Assembly (NCBI GenBank): GCA_020543525.1
Contig: JAHYIO010000007.1
Location: 992,001-1,056,000 of the forward strand
Reading direction: 5' to 3'
DNA from: Coriolopsis trogii
Lineage: Eukaryota; Basidiomycota; Agaricomycetes; Polyporales; Polyporaceae
DNA: 64,000 nt
Below the pieces are notes generated by a model. That model did not search any database and was not told the origin of the DNA. It saw only the letters and a list, made by a program, of their open reading frames with translations. Below are positions 1-11,923 of this stretch, piece by piece. The translations under genes and the position numbers were made by a program. Within the stretch, counting starts at the first letter, position 1. Each line of letters opens with the position of its first letter.

Positions 1-133
1 ATTGTCCTCGCCGTCCTTGCGCACCCCAGAAGTCGTCTCCTGGCACGTCGACCTCGTGGTCGACGATGGCATGTAGAACCTTCTGTTTGCTATCTGGCGC
101 TGGAACAGGGGCGACCGCCCGTCGGGTGCTCAT
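1..133 (-). CDS. Hypothetical protein, N-terminal fragment
   Basis: An open frame starts at an ATG at 133 on the minus strand and runs to the window edge without a stop, giving about 44 residues. It begins MSTRRAVAPVPAPDSKQKVL and continues with an acidic stretch containing two Val-Asp pairs and a DDFWG segment. The codon use looks like the real genes nearby. No family was recognised. The rest of the gene lies outside the window, so function cannot be judged. Confidence 0.4.
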   Translation of the reverse strand, partial: MSTRRAVAPVPAPDSKQKVLHAIVDHEVDVPGDDFWGAQGRRGQ

Positions 134-1125
134 GACTGGGATGAGGTACGTTTGAGGGCGGTGGAGATGGATCAAACTAGAACACTGTGATCGATATGCG
201 GTTTGTACTTATCTTGGTGAGCAGGTAGCCAGGGTCGGTTGGTCATAATGTCACTTCACGATATTGTAGGGAGTCCAAGCGCAAGATGGCTGCAAGGACA
301 CGAAAGAAGCTGCGCAACCTCGTGCAAGGGAGTGCGCCGAAGAAGGTCGCCCCAACTTCGGATCAGACGTACCGTGGAGGTGAACGGTGACACTGAGAGT
401 GAGCTCTCTGTAGATCCCGGCGTGTGTGTGCCTATTGTCGTATCATGCGGGGGTATGTGATTTGATGAAATGCCCATCCCGGCCCTCGACAGGCCTGTGT
501 GCGAGCATTTTAGATCCAGCGTCCAAGCTTCCCGTCGTCAGCTGCAGTTTATACCCCGTCCAAGGCGTCCCGTCGCAACCGGGAGTATGTCAAGGAGGTG
601 AGAACACTATAAGCGACCGATTAGTTAATAAGTTTTTCATGACGTCCATGGAGGCTGGAACTGACCTTGGGAAGCGTAAGCTCACGCCAGCCTGAAATGC
701 AATTGGAAGTGAATCCGGATTCCTTGAGACATTCTCACTTGTAGTGCTTACGCCCACTCATTGGTCCCATGTATGAATGCGGTAGACTTGTGGGCATACG
801 CTTATTGTGAAGTGAAGCATCTGGTAGTCTTCACACTGCAACTTTGCAATTGAGGCGGTGAACGAGGAAGAGACGGTCGTCTTACGACATGCTACCCGAA
901 TGCGGATAGGAGAGCGCTGAGCGGGGTTCCGCGGCAGCTATTGGCTGACTGATGCTTCGCGCTTTCGTGACCCGTCCCGAGCTTCCCGCAGACCCACGAC
1001 CTCCATGTGGGTCTTTCGAGTCTTCATATATAATTACACGGCGGCCGTACACTCCTCGCTCCTTCGTCTCGAGTCGGCTGCCTTCCACTGCCTGCTTCGT
1101 TTCTTCCGTTGCGTCTCCCTGGACC
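134..1125. other. Intergenic region without a recognised gene
   Basis: Only short open frames without splice-linked continuity are seen here. The last 150 bp are the leader and promoter of the MFS gene that starts at 1126. The sequence tatataatta at 1026-1035 is TATA-like and lies about 95 bp upstream of that ATG. No RNA gene or repeat was recognised. Confidence 0.5.
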
Positions 1126-3271
1126 ATGGCGATGGCGGGATCAAATTCGGACGCCAATACGCTCAACGACGGTGACGTCGAAAAGACCGCAGCTAAAGCG
1201 CCCGAGCAAGACGTCCAGCCTACTAAGAATGAGGTCGCAGCGGACGCGGACGCGGACGACCCTTGGCTCTGCAAGCTCGACCCTGAGGATGACCCCAAGT
1301 GCTTGCCGTCGTGGAGGAAGTGGCTGGCTGTGATAGTGATCAGCACGTCGTCGCTGTGCGCGACGTTTGCGTCTTCGGTGGTGCGTCGTACTTTGCTCCG
1401 TGAGTCCTGGGTACTCAACTCGTTCCCGCGTGCTGCAGGCCGCGTTTACTGAAGCTGGCCTTGCGAGGGACTTGCACACCAGCCATGAAGTTACCATCCT
1501 CAGTATCAGTCTCTTTGTCCTTGGTCTGGGCTCAGGACCGCTCTTGGTCGGCCCATTGTCCGAGTTGTATGGCCGGAATATCATCTACCGTGTCTCGTAT
1601 GTCCTCTTCTTTGCCTTCACCTGGCCAACTGCCTTTCCCCCGAATATTGGTCAGTGCTCTCAAGTGGCGATGGTCTCCGGGTACTGACCTTCCGCGTCAG
1701 CCACCTTCCTCGTCTTCCGGTTCATAACGGGTTTATGCGGCGCCGCGTTCTTGAGCGTGGCAGGGGGTAGTGTCAGCGACCTGTTTGACAACCATAACGT
1801 TGCCTCGTGAGTAGTGCGCTATAACCTTGTCCGTAGATTACTCACGGGGAGTTTCTGCTCCTGTAGGCCCATGGCTGTATACACGATCTCACCGTTCATT
1901 GGTCCAGTCGTCGGGCCATTAATAGGAGGGTGAGTGTGCCAGACGTATGCTGTTCTTCTGCATGCCTGAATCGGTTACTCCGTCTAGGTTTATAGTTCAA
2001 GTACGTGCCAGAGTTAAATCTGATGCGGTATTTACTCACGGACTCGGCAGAACACAGATTGGAGGTGGTGTTATCGAGTGCTTCTCATTTGGCAGTTCGT
2101 ACAAATCGTCCTTCTGTTCGCGGTGGGTCTGTCGTGCACACTATTCCACCACCCGGTATTGACAACGGTCTTGCGACAGTGCGTACCCGAAACATATGCT
2201 CCTGTTCTTCTCAAGAAAAAGGCGCTAAAGTAGGCTTGGTTTCGCCTGCGGTACCAGCGAATATCTTCTGACTCAGATTCTCCTAGAGTACGAGCGGCAA
2301 AGAAGGATGAGAGATACTATGCTCCGCTCGAGGTTCAACGACACAGCCTGTTTAAAATGATATTGTTCAGCATATACACGCCTTTTAGTGAGCCATGCCG
2401 TGCTTCATGCTAGTGAAACGTTGGAACTCAATGGCCGTCGTCAGAACTCCTCTTTTATGAGCGCATGGCACTTCTACTGGATCTATGGTGTGTCCTGATA
2501 GTGCATTTCCCACCTCGTCATCCTGTTTATCAGTCGATTCATGCAGGTCCTCTCTACTCCTTGGGATTCTGTACCTCGCCTTCCAAGCGTTTCCGATTAT
2601 TTTCGAAGGCGTTCACGGGTTCAACGTCCAAAGCACAGGCCTAAGCTTCCTAGGAATCGGGTTAGGCATGATTCTTGCTCTTGCCATGCAGCCATACTGG
2701 AACGTGCTCTTCCGGCGCAAGGCGCGACAATTCAGCGGCCCACCACCGCCCGAATTACGGCTCCTCGTGGCCCAAGTTGGTGGCATTCTTGCACCCATAG
2801 GTGAGTCACATTTCTGACCCGCCCATCTGACGAGTCCCGACTTTTCGACAGGTCTGTTCATTATGGCATTCACGACGTATAAGCACGTGCACTGGATTGG
2901 CCCCATCATCGGCTCTATTCCGTTCGGAGCAGGGACGGTCTTGATTTTCACGGGCGTGTTCACCTACCTCGTCACTGCATATCGGCCGATTGCTGCGAGC
3001 GCTATGGCGGCGAACAGTGCGATGCGGTCGACGTTCGCCGCCGTCTTCCCGCTGTTCGCGGGACAGATGTACAACAGGCTGGGCACGGTTGGTGCGACGG
3101 CGCTGCTTGCTGGACTGATGACGCTCATGGCGCCACTTCCGTGAGTCTGAACGTTGGAGATGCTTGCGATTTGGCTGACGTGTGCGGCGCAGATTTATCT
3201 TCTACAGGATTGGTGCGAGGCTCCGCGCAAACTCGCGTTTTGCAGTAGCAGATCAGCGTTATGGACGCTAG
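1126..3271 (+). CDS. MFS transporter, DHA1 drug/polyamine:H+ antiporter type
   Basis: A plasma-membrane (or vacuolar) major facilitator of the 12-helix DHA1 type, expected to export drugs or polyamines by proton antiport. Exons read: 1126-1380, 1439-1649, 1701-1806, 1867-1929, a 13-nt exon 1988-2000, 2051-2122, then from 2180 through several more to the stop at 3269-3271. A hydrophilic N-terminus of about 65 residues precedes the first helix. Loop 2-3 has the family motif GPLSELYGRN. Helix 5 has the antiporter motif C (GPVVGPLIGG), followed by an NTDWRW segment. A central loop ends in a basic/acidic stretch (KKDERYY). C-terminal helices run from SLLLGILYLAFQAF to the last exon after 3192. Start 1126 gives a typical N-terminus; an in-frame ATG two codons downstream is the alternative. 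The substrate cannot be predicted. Confidence 0.85.
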
Positions 3272-3661
3272 ACACGAACACATTTTACGAGCCACGCTAC
3301 GTACGATCTCATCCTAATTTTTCAAGATATCACGCTTTGCTTTGTCTACTTGTATTGATAGTTAGCACTCTGGATCTCGGAACCCACTCAAAGGAAATAC
3401 CACGCACTGCACTCGGCTGAAATCGGAACCTGGCCTTTTCAGACGCCCAAAGATGACTGGCGGAGCATCTGGCGCCCATGCAGGATTGGCTCCCGAAAGG
3501 GCCGCGAGTGGTAGACGTTCTGGACGGTGATTGGCTGGCGGGTGGATGGGTGTCGCGGACAAACGATTTCCGGCGGGCGACTGCCTGTGACGGCCGAGGA
3601 GGAGGAGGCTCGTCGAGGGTGATGCGCACTTCCCACGCTTCCTCTCACTGCACGTTCCACC
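3272..3661 (+). promoter_or_regulatory. Intergenic region with two inverted CCAAT boxes upstream of COX8
   Basis: No gene is seen between the MFS transporter and the cytochrome oxidase subunit. Two copies of ATTGGCT (inverted CCAAT) occur at about 3484-3490 and 3530-3536, roughly 130-175 bp before the ATG at 3662. CCAAT is the site of the HAP/CBF complex, which drives respiratory genes in fungi. A role here is inferred from position only. Confidence 0.4.
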
Positions 3662-4004
3662 ATGTCCCTCCTCGCCCGCTTTGCTGTTGCTCCCCTCCGC
3701 CAGGTCGCCGTCCGTGCTCGTGTGGCCCCCGTGCGCTCCATGCACGGCGAGTACAAGGTGCGTGTCTTCTCTGCTCGAAGACGTGAGGATGCTGATGACG
3801 TGGTGCGCCCTGGGTGTGCAGCACATCCCCTTCAACTACGACAAGAAGCCCGTGTTTGGTGCCAAGGTCGCCGCATACCTCATTACCGGCTTCTCCATCC
3901 CCTTCGTCGCGGCCTACTACCAACTGTGCGTCGCCCGTTTTGCCCTTGCTTCGAACGATTCCTGACGGGTGCGATGCAGGAGCAAGTCTGCTGGCGCCTC
4001 ATAG
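3662..4004 (+). CDS. COX8: Cytochrome c oxidase subunit 8 (mammalian VIIc type), mitochondrial
   Basis: A small nuclear-encoded subunit of respiratory complex IV in the inner mitochondrial membrane. Three exons (3662-3757, 3822-3925, 3980-4004) join to 74 codons plus stop, the usual size for this family. Residues 1-27 are Arg-rich without acids (MSLLARFAVAPLRQVAVRAR), a matrix targeting peptide. The mature part starts near SMHGEYK and contains the family block HIPFNYDKKPVFGAK followed by one hydrophobic helix (AAYLITGFSIPFVAAYYQ). Both introns have GTGCGT donors and cleanly preserve the frame. The tail is LSKSAGAS. The assignment rests on the HIPF block plus the single helix and is confident. 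Confidence 0.9.
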
Positions 4005-4189
4005 ATCTGGCTCGGACTGCACTCTACGGTAGACCAGCTAATTGTACATTCGCGCATCCCACTAGAAATAGACATCTAGATGGCTCGGTATCATTGCTGT
4101 GTGGCCGAGCTCCCGCAAATGCGCACATGCGAACGCTCGTTTCTTGTCGTCAAGTTTCTAAGCTGCGTCTTCCTCTCCTCACTCACTCG

Positions 4190-4385
4190 AGCGAATCCTC
4201 CATGACCGCTGCAACTTCCGCTCCCTCCTCCTCTTCTCCGACGGCATTGTCATCGTATCGCTCTCGCTCTTCCCGCCTCTGCTTGGCATGCTGCTCTCTA
4301 CGGTCGACTTGCAGCCGCATGTGCGTATTAGGTCCGCCAGGACATCCAGTGCTGCCAGCGCGATTTTGCACTAGGCCATGGTGGC
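4190..4385 (-). pseudogene. Degenerate duplicate of the Dicer gene 3' end
   Basis: This segment aligns by eye with the last part of the Dicer coding region at about 4868-5065, in the same orientation. Shared stretches include tcctccatgaccgct versus gcctccatgaccgct, cggtcgacttgcag versus cagtcgacttgcag, and gccaggacatcc versus gccaggatgtcc. In translation both carry a Cys/Arg segment, then a Lys/Arg-rich stretch, then a run of Glu followed by AEV..VME. The copy lacks the upstream RNase III part, so it is a remnant rather than a gene. Confidence 0.65.
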
Positions 4386-4411
4386 GCTCGGGCGCCTGTA
4401 TAGGCGCCTAG

Positions 4412-4508
4412 GACCAGGCTCCTGCCCATCCATCTTCTTGGATCGAGTCCAGAATTCTGAGGCGAGGGGCAGGCTGAGTTGAGAAGACGGATGGGCAGGA
4501 GCCTGGTC
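4412..4508. repeat. 97-bp inverted-repeat element (hairpin), also dispersed
   Basis: The arm gaccaggctcctgcccatc at 4412-4440 is matched by its reverse complement at 4481-4508 over about 28 bp with few mismatches, around a 40-bp loop. The same 20-bp core, GACCAGGCTCCTGCCCATCC, recurs at 23747-23766. This suggests a dispersed short element (MITE-like) or a shared regulatory or RNA structure. It lies in the 3' intergenic space between COX8 and the Dicer gene. Confidence 0.6.
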
Positions 4509-4841
4509 TAAGACGGTACATGTTGCCAAGTTGCTCCTATGTATACCACCCCTCGCTCTGTACGTTGTAGCATCTGTTTTACATGCATTGCGCACATGCG
4601 TGGCCGAATATTAATGTGTCCTCCGCCATCGACTTGGATGTAATAGTCTCAGGTCCCTCATAGGCTTGCCTCAGACGGCCCATCCCTGTAGAGAAAATCC
4701 AGATGATGGTTCGCTACTAGCGGCAATGACAGAATGATGTGGGGTCCTCTGATCATGAGAGGCAGCCGCATAGTCAGGCATTGCGATTCATGCGGCGAGT
4801 GCAGGTGCCTGGTGTAAATAATCCCCCTTCATCGTGAATTC

Positions 4842-7800
4842 CTACGCGGAGTCCTCATCCTCTCCTTTTTCCGGCAAAGCCTCCATGACCGCTTCAACTT
4901 CTGCGGCCTCTTCCTCTTCGTCGGCGGCGCTGTCGTCGTGTCGCTCCCCTCGCTTCTTTTGCTTTGCATTCTTGGCGCTGGCTACAGTCGACTTGCAGTC
5001 GCATGTGCGCGGCAGGAGGTCGGGCTCGTTCGCCAGGATGTCCAACGCTGCCAGCGCCACTTTGCGCGTCGCGATCGCGGCGCTCAGGTCCTCCGCTGTC
5101 GCAATGGTCTTCCCGTGGATGACAACTGAGGCACGAGAGAGTCCACATTCAGCCGTCGCGGGCGCACACTCTTCTCCGGAGCACTCACCTCGCATCTGGG
5201 TTGGGACGTTGTTGTTGGTCCTGGGGAGGTGATCGACAGAGTGGCTGTGGCACCCCTCGGCTTGGAGGAATTCCAGCAGGGTGGCCTTCGGGTTTGTCGA
5301 GAGCGTCTGGAGCCGGATGTGCGCCTGGATGAAAGGCTTGAAGACGGTCTCGAAAAACTGGCCCACGCCGGCCTCGAAGAAATGGTCGCCGACGTAGAGG
5401 GCTCCAATGATGGACTCGACCACGTCCGACAGGCACTGCATGATCATTCGGTCAGCACCGTTCGTCTGGTGATGAAGAGGATGTGCGTGTGTACGACGCG
5501 CCTTGGGAGCCTCTATGGGCATGTCCAGCCAGTACTGCCCTGGCAGCCGGTTCTCCCTTGCTGCAAAGTCGTTTTCTTTTGCGCGAAGCGCGTCGAGGTA
5601 GTCGACGTATTTTGTAATCGAGGCGCTCAGGTTCGATGACTCTATGTGCAAGTGTTGGTGCAGACCGATGTACACGCAGAAAGCTGCGAGGGTCTGGTTG
5701 GACACCATAGCGGACTGTGGGGTGGTCAGGTTGTCGTGTCCAATAATTGATGGAGGAAGGGGTTCGCGGCCTTCGGCGTACCTTCAGTAGTGTTAGGCCT
5801 CCTGGAGACAGCGACGGATGACGCTCCCATATGTAGCGAGCGACCACTGAGATGCATGCGGAAGAGGAAGAGGGTACTTCAGTCAGCTGGGGCGTACTCG
5901 ACCGAGCCAGCAAGCTACTCACAAAAGTCTAGAACGGCATCCCCGATGAACTCCAACCTATCATAGCTCACCCCGTCGGATCCAGCAAAAGTGGATGTAT
6001 GCGTCTGGAGCCATACTTAGTATGAATCACGCGCATGCAGCCAGAAGTGGGAGCGGAGACTCACGAGAGCTTGGCCGAGCAAGTCCGGCCGAGCAAACGA
6101 CGCCCGGACGGCCCTCTCCACCGCCTCAACGGTTTCCTGGGAGGGCGGGGTCCCCGCCGCCGCCGGTGTTCCCATCTCCGTTGAGTGCTCAGCGGCGAGG
6201 CGCGAAAAGTCGGCCCATTGCGCGACGTTCGGAATGGGCACGCGCAGAACGCGCGCGGTCTGCAGCGCGCGCTCGTGTCCCCCAGAGAGGAAAGAGGCGG
6301 CGAGGATGGCCTCGACGACGTCCGCAACGGTCTTGTCGCCCATCCAGACCGTGTTTTGCTCGTCGATCTGACGCTGCTTCTTGCTCCGCCATCCCCTGTC
6401 AGTGCCCTTGCCTTTGTCCTTGCCCTCGCCTTTGTCGTTCTCATCCGTCTTGTCCTTGCTCTGGCCGGTGTAGTCGTCTGTGGGCAGGGTGTCGCTCTCT
6501 GTCATCTGGACGTCTCCATCACGATCGACTGACTGTTCTGCACCGGAAGCCGGAGATGATGCCGAGACCGAGACCGAGATGGTCGGGGGCTGCCAGAGCT
6601 TGGCCACGAACCGTTTGGCGAGGATATACGGCGGCAGGCCGACCTCAGTCGCGCCCTCTTGCAGGGTCTTGTTGCAGATGATTGTCCCGCGCGCGACGTG
6701 CATTGACCCGGCGTCGTTCGTGGGGAGCGTCGCGAAGCAGAAGTTGGACGCGAGGACTTTAAGGAAGGCGTCGCCTTTGGGGCACAGCGCGTCAGCTCGA
6801 GTGTGGGAGACCAGGTGAGAGGATGCGATTACCTAGAAACTCCAGGCGGTCGTAGTTAACCTCGGTCCACGCGGAAGGGGCCGAGAGGGCGATGAGGAGC
6901 TGCTGCTCGAGGATCGTGTTGTGGAAGAGGCGCGCGTTGAGCTCTTTGGTGAGGAGGTAGCTGTCCACTTTGTTCATGATCGAGGGAATGAGCCAGAGGG
7001 TTCGGAATACACTGCGCAATGTTGGAGTCAGCTGTTACGGTCTCGTGGTGTCGCTGAAGTCGCCTTACTTTGCAGGAATGGTGAACTTGTGACACAGCTC
7101 TGGGATGAGATCTACGATAGAAGAATGAGTGTACGGGTGTAGCGGAATCAGACCCGATAGCATACATTTCAACGGTGCCCGTTGCGGAGCCGGAGGAGGT
7201 GCTGACGTAGGATGCAGGTTGCTTATGACTCCCGGAACGGCGCTCACTTCAAGCATAGGCTGATTCTCGTCTTCGACACCTTGAAAGTCCTTGATGCGAG
7301 CCTTGCAGTACTCTAAAAAGCTGGGATAGCCCGCCTCGCGCTGCCCGTCTCTCACATCAGCACCACCTCTTATGAGCCAGGAACCAAAGCGACGAAAACA
7401 TGCGTACCAGACTGTCCTCGACCTTGCTCAGGGGACTCAGGTCATGCCGCACCTTCACCACATAGTGACGCATCGTGAACTCCACCTGCCTGTCCAACAC
7501 AATCGCGTCCCGCGCCCTATCATCGACCGACCCCGACCCATCCGTCAAGCGTATGGCGAAATAATCCGCAGCCAGCTGGACGGCATCCCACGGGATGTGC
7601 TCCTTCACAGACAGCAACGGCCAGCGCGGTGAGAGGCTCGCATGCCACGAATCATCGACAGGCGCAAAGTAGCATAGCAGGTTCCCGACGGGGCACTCGA
7701 ACGGTTTGTTCGTGAGCGACCTCGTGGCCCGCAGAGTATACCCGTGCAGGGCCCGAAGCTGCCCTTCGTTCACCTCCAGCGGCTCGGCTTTGTAGAAGTG

Positions 7801-10317
7801 CACCGGCGCGCGCGCCCCACAATAGAAGACGGAGAACTCTGGGATAGGCGGGAGCGGCGCTCGCGTGAGCAAGAGCACGGGGGCATGCGCCTCCTCACCG
7901 AGGTTCTGGGGCACGACGACAGTCGGGTACAGGATGGTTTCGGGCCCTGTAGCTGGCGAGTTAGGCCAAAAATCAGGCGTTTTGCGCGGGTAACCTCGCG
8001 TGTTGGTTGATGCGGCTGCGGTTTTGACCTGGTCCAGCGAGATGGGGTTTTCGGCGACAGAGGTGCGGGACTGAGGGAAATGGCGGATGTTCATGAGTCC
8101 GACATGGATGAGCTCGCGACATGCCTGAAAGCAGGTCTCTCGACGGGCCTCCCACTGAGAGGCGCATGGAGGTCCGGTGATGATAGGAAGCCGGGTCATC
8201 GAGGGGAACGAGAGTGTATATTGGTAGAAGATGTCGCCGTCCTCCTCTTTGATTTTGTTCATCCGTAGGGTGACCTGGGATTCCTCTGGGCCGGGTGCGA
8301 CGTACACCTCCGCGGCAAAGCGGTAAACTGCGGCGACGGCGTCTGATTTGTACAAACGCGCGCCGGTCGTCGCCTCACGCACAAACATTGTATCGTCGTC
8401 GTCCTCATCATCTGAGCGGTATGGGTCCAGACTAGTGTGTATGGTCATGGGTGGCAGTCCAGCATCACCTCTCACGAGCCCTGATATCCAAGCACGTAGG
8501 TCACTATCAGTGCTCTGGAAGCGAGTGACAAGCAATCGGTGCTGATTGTTCCCGCGTTCGACCAGATGAACCAGGTGCGCATGGCGTCCCTTGCTATGAA
8601 CGTGGGCGTACGCGTAAGAGAGTTGGTCATCGAATAGGTCGAAACTACGTGTCCGATGTTAGCCATACGACTCGAGACGTAAAGAACGGCAAAATAATGA
8701 ACTGAACTTGATGATCACATTTGCCTGTGCAACATCGATGTCTTCTGAAGACTTGGTCAATATTGCCAGATTGTAGACCCCAGTGTCAAAGCTCTTGAGG
8801 AGTTCTCTCTGCGGATGTTGTGAGCGCTAACACGGATCTAGAAGTATGCAACTTACCGTTCGATTTGAATCACGCCATTCAGCGGAACTCACAGTTACAG
8901 AACGGAGGAATGGGTGAGCATTATTTAGGAGCTGTTCCAGGACCCGCGCAACAGCTCTCTCCTTGACTGCATATTCTCAGGCGTGTCCAGTGAACGAATG
9001 AACGATGATGCGCTCACCAAAGATGATACCTCGGAACGCGTCGCCATAGTGAACACAAGCACGCACTAGATGGAGCAACTTCTCCAACTTGGACGTAGCA
9101 TTGTACGTCGGTGAACCAACCACACCGTCGAACTTCTCGTCCGCGAGGCGTGCGCCCACGTTACTGAGAGCTGCACAGATATCAGATCGACCGGAATCTG
9201 TGTGTGCTGGTCCGTTTATTACGGCGTCGATTATGTTCCCCCAGTATAGGTTGACAGCATATGCTCCCAGCTGCAAGAAGACACACGCAGCTCGGTCATA
9301 ATCGCGAGGTCGAATGACCAGGCCCTGAGGATCTGTCTTGCGTATCTCAGCAGAAGCTGGAGGTTCAGGTTGCGCTGGTGTATGCGGTTCGTATTCTATG
9401 GCGAGCTCCATAGGCCCGAGCCAGGACTCTACCGTTTTGGTTCGCAGAAAGAATGTTCTCGCTCGCAGGGAAGTCTCCAACCATAGGAAGTCAAGAGTAG
9501 CCCAGCGGTCCGGAGAGTTGGTAGAGATGGCAAGAACCTGAGGCGCATTCTGAGTCTTGCTATGGATGTCCATCACTCGCAACAGGGGATGCGGGGTCAC
9601 CATAGGCACCACCCTTTGTGCGTCACTTATAACAAGCAGATGGGCTTGTGAAAGTTTGATGCTGCCGTCTAAGAGAGAGTCGAGGAGCATCTGATACACG
9701 TTAGTTGATACGAAGCAGGGAACTGAGATATTCTCCCGGCTCACGTTGGCAGTCACCACGATGATGTCGTGGTATATGACGTTAGGCCACTGGTTCACCC
9801 CGGCGGAGTGCATGGCAACGGTGTATTGTCCAACGGAAAAGTCCATACCCTCGAGCTCAGCGGCATAGGATGATATGGAGGGATTATCGCTGTAAACCAA
9901 TACTGGGATCAGATCTTCATATACAAGAGCCCCCAAGCCCGACTTACTCGGCAACAAATAACACCATCCGGTGAGGGTTGGGCCCGCTTGCCATCAATGA
10001 CTGCTGAGAGACGACGCTCTGGCGTAAAACAGTTCCCAGCAAGTCCAATTTCTCTTTATCATAGACGTCTTAAGTCACATCGTCCAGCGTTCAGAGCTTT
10101 CATGACTGTACCTTGATGACTCTCAACAACAGTAACGACTAAACAGGGCTTTAGGCGGAGTAGCAAGATGCACACTTTCAGCAGGATCATGCTCACCGTT
10201 TCCCTTCATGAGCTCACTTAGAGCGTCTTCAGCGGAGAACACAGGACGCGGGAGTTCCGCCAATGGTGGCCCAGCATCTGTTCTGCGCCTTTTGGTTGCG
10301 CGATCTGACATTTTCAC
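4842..10317 (-). CDS. DCL: Dicer-like ribonuclease III with degenerate helicase
   Basis: Large multi-exon gene (a dozen or so introns) for a dsRNA-cleaving RNA-silencing enzyme. Order from the N-terminus: a short basic leader with KRRR; a helicase-like region (about 10090-8470); a DUF283/dimerisation region (about 8400-7950); a weak PAZ-like region; RNase IIIa; RNase IIIb; a dsRBD-like segment; and a Lys-rich then Glu-rich tail ending at 4842. RNase IIIa has YDRLEFLGDAFLK (across an intron near 6790-6835) and ADVVEA. RNase IIIb has YDRLEFIGDAVLD (near 5945-5975) and LSDVVES. All four acidic residues expected for cleavage are present in each. The helicase is recognisable but lacks motif I. Its DECH box reads SDAQ and its QxRGRxxR box reads VHSKGRHA. 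It is therefore probably an ATP-independent Dicer. The start at 10317 is the first ATG giving the nuclear-type leader; an ATG two codons downstream is an alternative. Confidence 0.88.
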
Positions 10318-11923
10318 TCCTGTATCGCTACCCGATGGTACGTTCAGATCATGTATCTTGACGTGATCATCAGTACTAGTAGGCGTTACCTGTATTGTAT
10401 GATCACGCCAAAAGCGCTTTGAAGGGTCGATGTGGCCAAGTTTTCACCGTAGTAACTTCACGGATCTGGGGATCACAACGAGGTCAGCATTTTGAATTCC
10501 GTGACACCAGAGCCCACACACTCTCTGGCAGAAATCAAGCTTGCGAATTCCAAGCTCACCTGTCGCAAGCTACTAGCAGTGGCTGGTCGTCTTCTGGTTC
10601 TGGCTCAAGCTCCTAGGGTTCAGATATACACGACATCCTAACGGCGCTTCAAGCTTAAGCTTCATCTTTAGTCTCCGCTGCACAGCCACCGCATGCCCAT
10701 TCGCACATGCCGCCGATACCTTTACGGTCACTCTGCACATCGTCTCTAGTTTCTTTGACCCTGCACTCATGCAGCCGTGCTAAATCAATGAATCACAGCC
10801 ATGTGAACGATCCCACGCAAAGGAACTCAACACTATCATCCCACTAGCCTCAGATCCACCACGAGCCCATGGTCCACCATGCCGTCCCGGCGATGATCCA
10901 ACACTGGCAGAGAAGATAGCTTCGGGAATAGAAGGCTGAGAGACTCGAACGAGCCTCGCGAGCGGATTGGAATTTTATGACGCCCAATCCGATTCCGAAT
11001 GACACAGTGGCGCAATCGATACCCAGCGCTGGAATAGAAGCATATTTTGAACACAAGCTTAAGCCTTGCGATCTACCGCGGTACTAATTCAGGCTGAGCT
11101 CACGAAACTGCCTTGTCGGCTCACTCCTCTCTGATCTGGCTTGAATGCAATGGTTGGTCAACGAATCATGAAGAATGACGTCGTAACGTCATGATGGCAG
11201 TGAAGCAAATGGTGCGTCAGCCAAATCATCACTGCCGTTCTCTCTTTGCCAGATTTGCTGTCATCGCTCCGGATTCTAACTCCAATAGTCGCGCTTCCCT
11301 AAAGACCTCACCATTCTCTCAGTCACTTTGATATGAAACTTTACAGCACGTAGCTTCTCATGTCTTACCGAGGCCGTTCCTTAATGGACGAGATAGAGTC
11401 ACAGGACGACGTCGCGGCTAGCATGTAAATCAACTCAACTCTGGAAACTCTTTGTTGGCAACGGCGGGATTGCTCTATACGGCACATCCATCTGACCACT
11501 CCTGCGGGTCCTGAGACTTAGTGACTCAGTGCGACTCCTGAGTTTCCAGCAGCCAGGCTCGCCACAGTGTTGGAGACTCCCGGGACTCATCGTCGAAGCA
11601 AGTCAGCGCTAGGGGCGTGCCTTTGCCATGCCCTTCTATGCCAACTGGTGATAGCGCGGTCCCTCAGGTTGTCCACATGGTACGACTATCTTCAGTCACC
11701 ATTCAGTCTACTCGACAGAAGTGTACAAGCTAGCCGTCTCTCAGCGCTGCGGGACAGCATAAAGACCAAGCCAAGTAGTGGACTTTCGCCCTAACACGAC
11801 TAGTACCACCCTCTGTACTTGTCGAAACCGTCACGACTATCCCACCCTTTAATTTAAATCAGTATGTTAGTCCTGATCCCATCCCTGTATTACCGCTACT
11901 CACACGAAAACGTCAGGATAGTT
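10318..11923. other. Intergenic region, no recognised gene
   Basis: About 1.6 kb between the 5' end of the Dicer gene and the next plus-strand gene. Only short unrelated open frames are seen, without intron-linked continuity. No tRNA-like fold or tandem repeat was recognised. It must hold the promoters of both flanking, divergently transcribed genes. Confidence 0.4.

Noticed and set aside
239..695. Small plus- and minus-strand frames at the left end
   Set aside because: They overlap each other, have no splice-linked partners and no conserved look. Kept as unannotated intergenic DNA.
10573..11056. Short minus-strand frames between the Dicer and toxin-like genes
   Set aside because: Each is about 65-72 codons with no recognisable domain, no continuity across introns, and unrelated composition.
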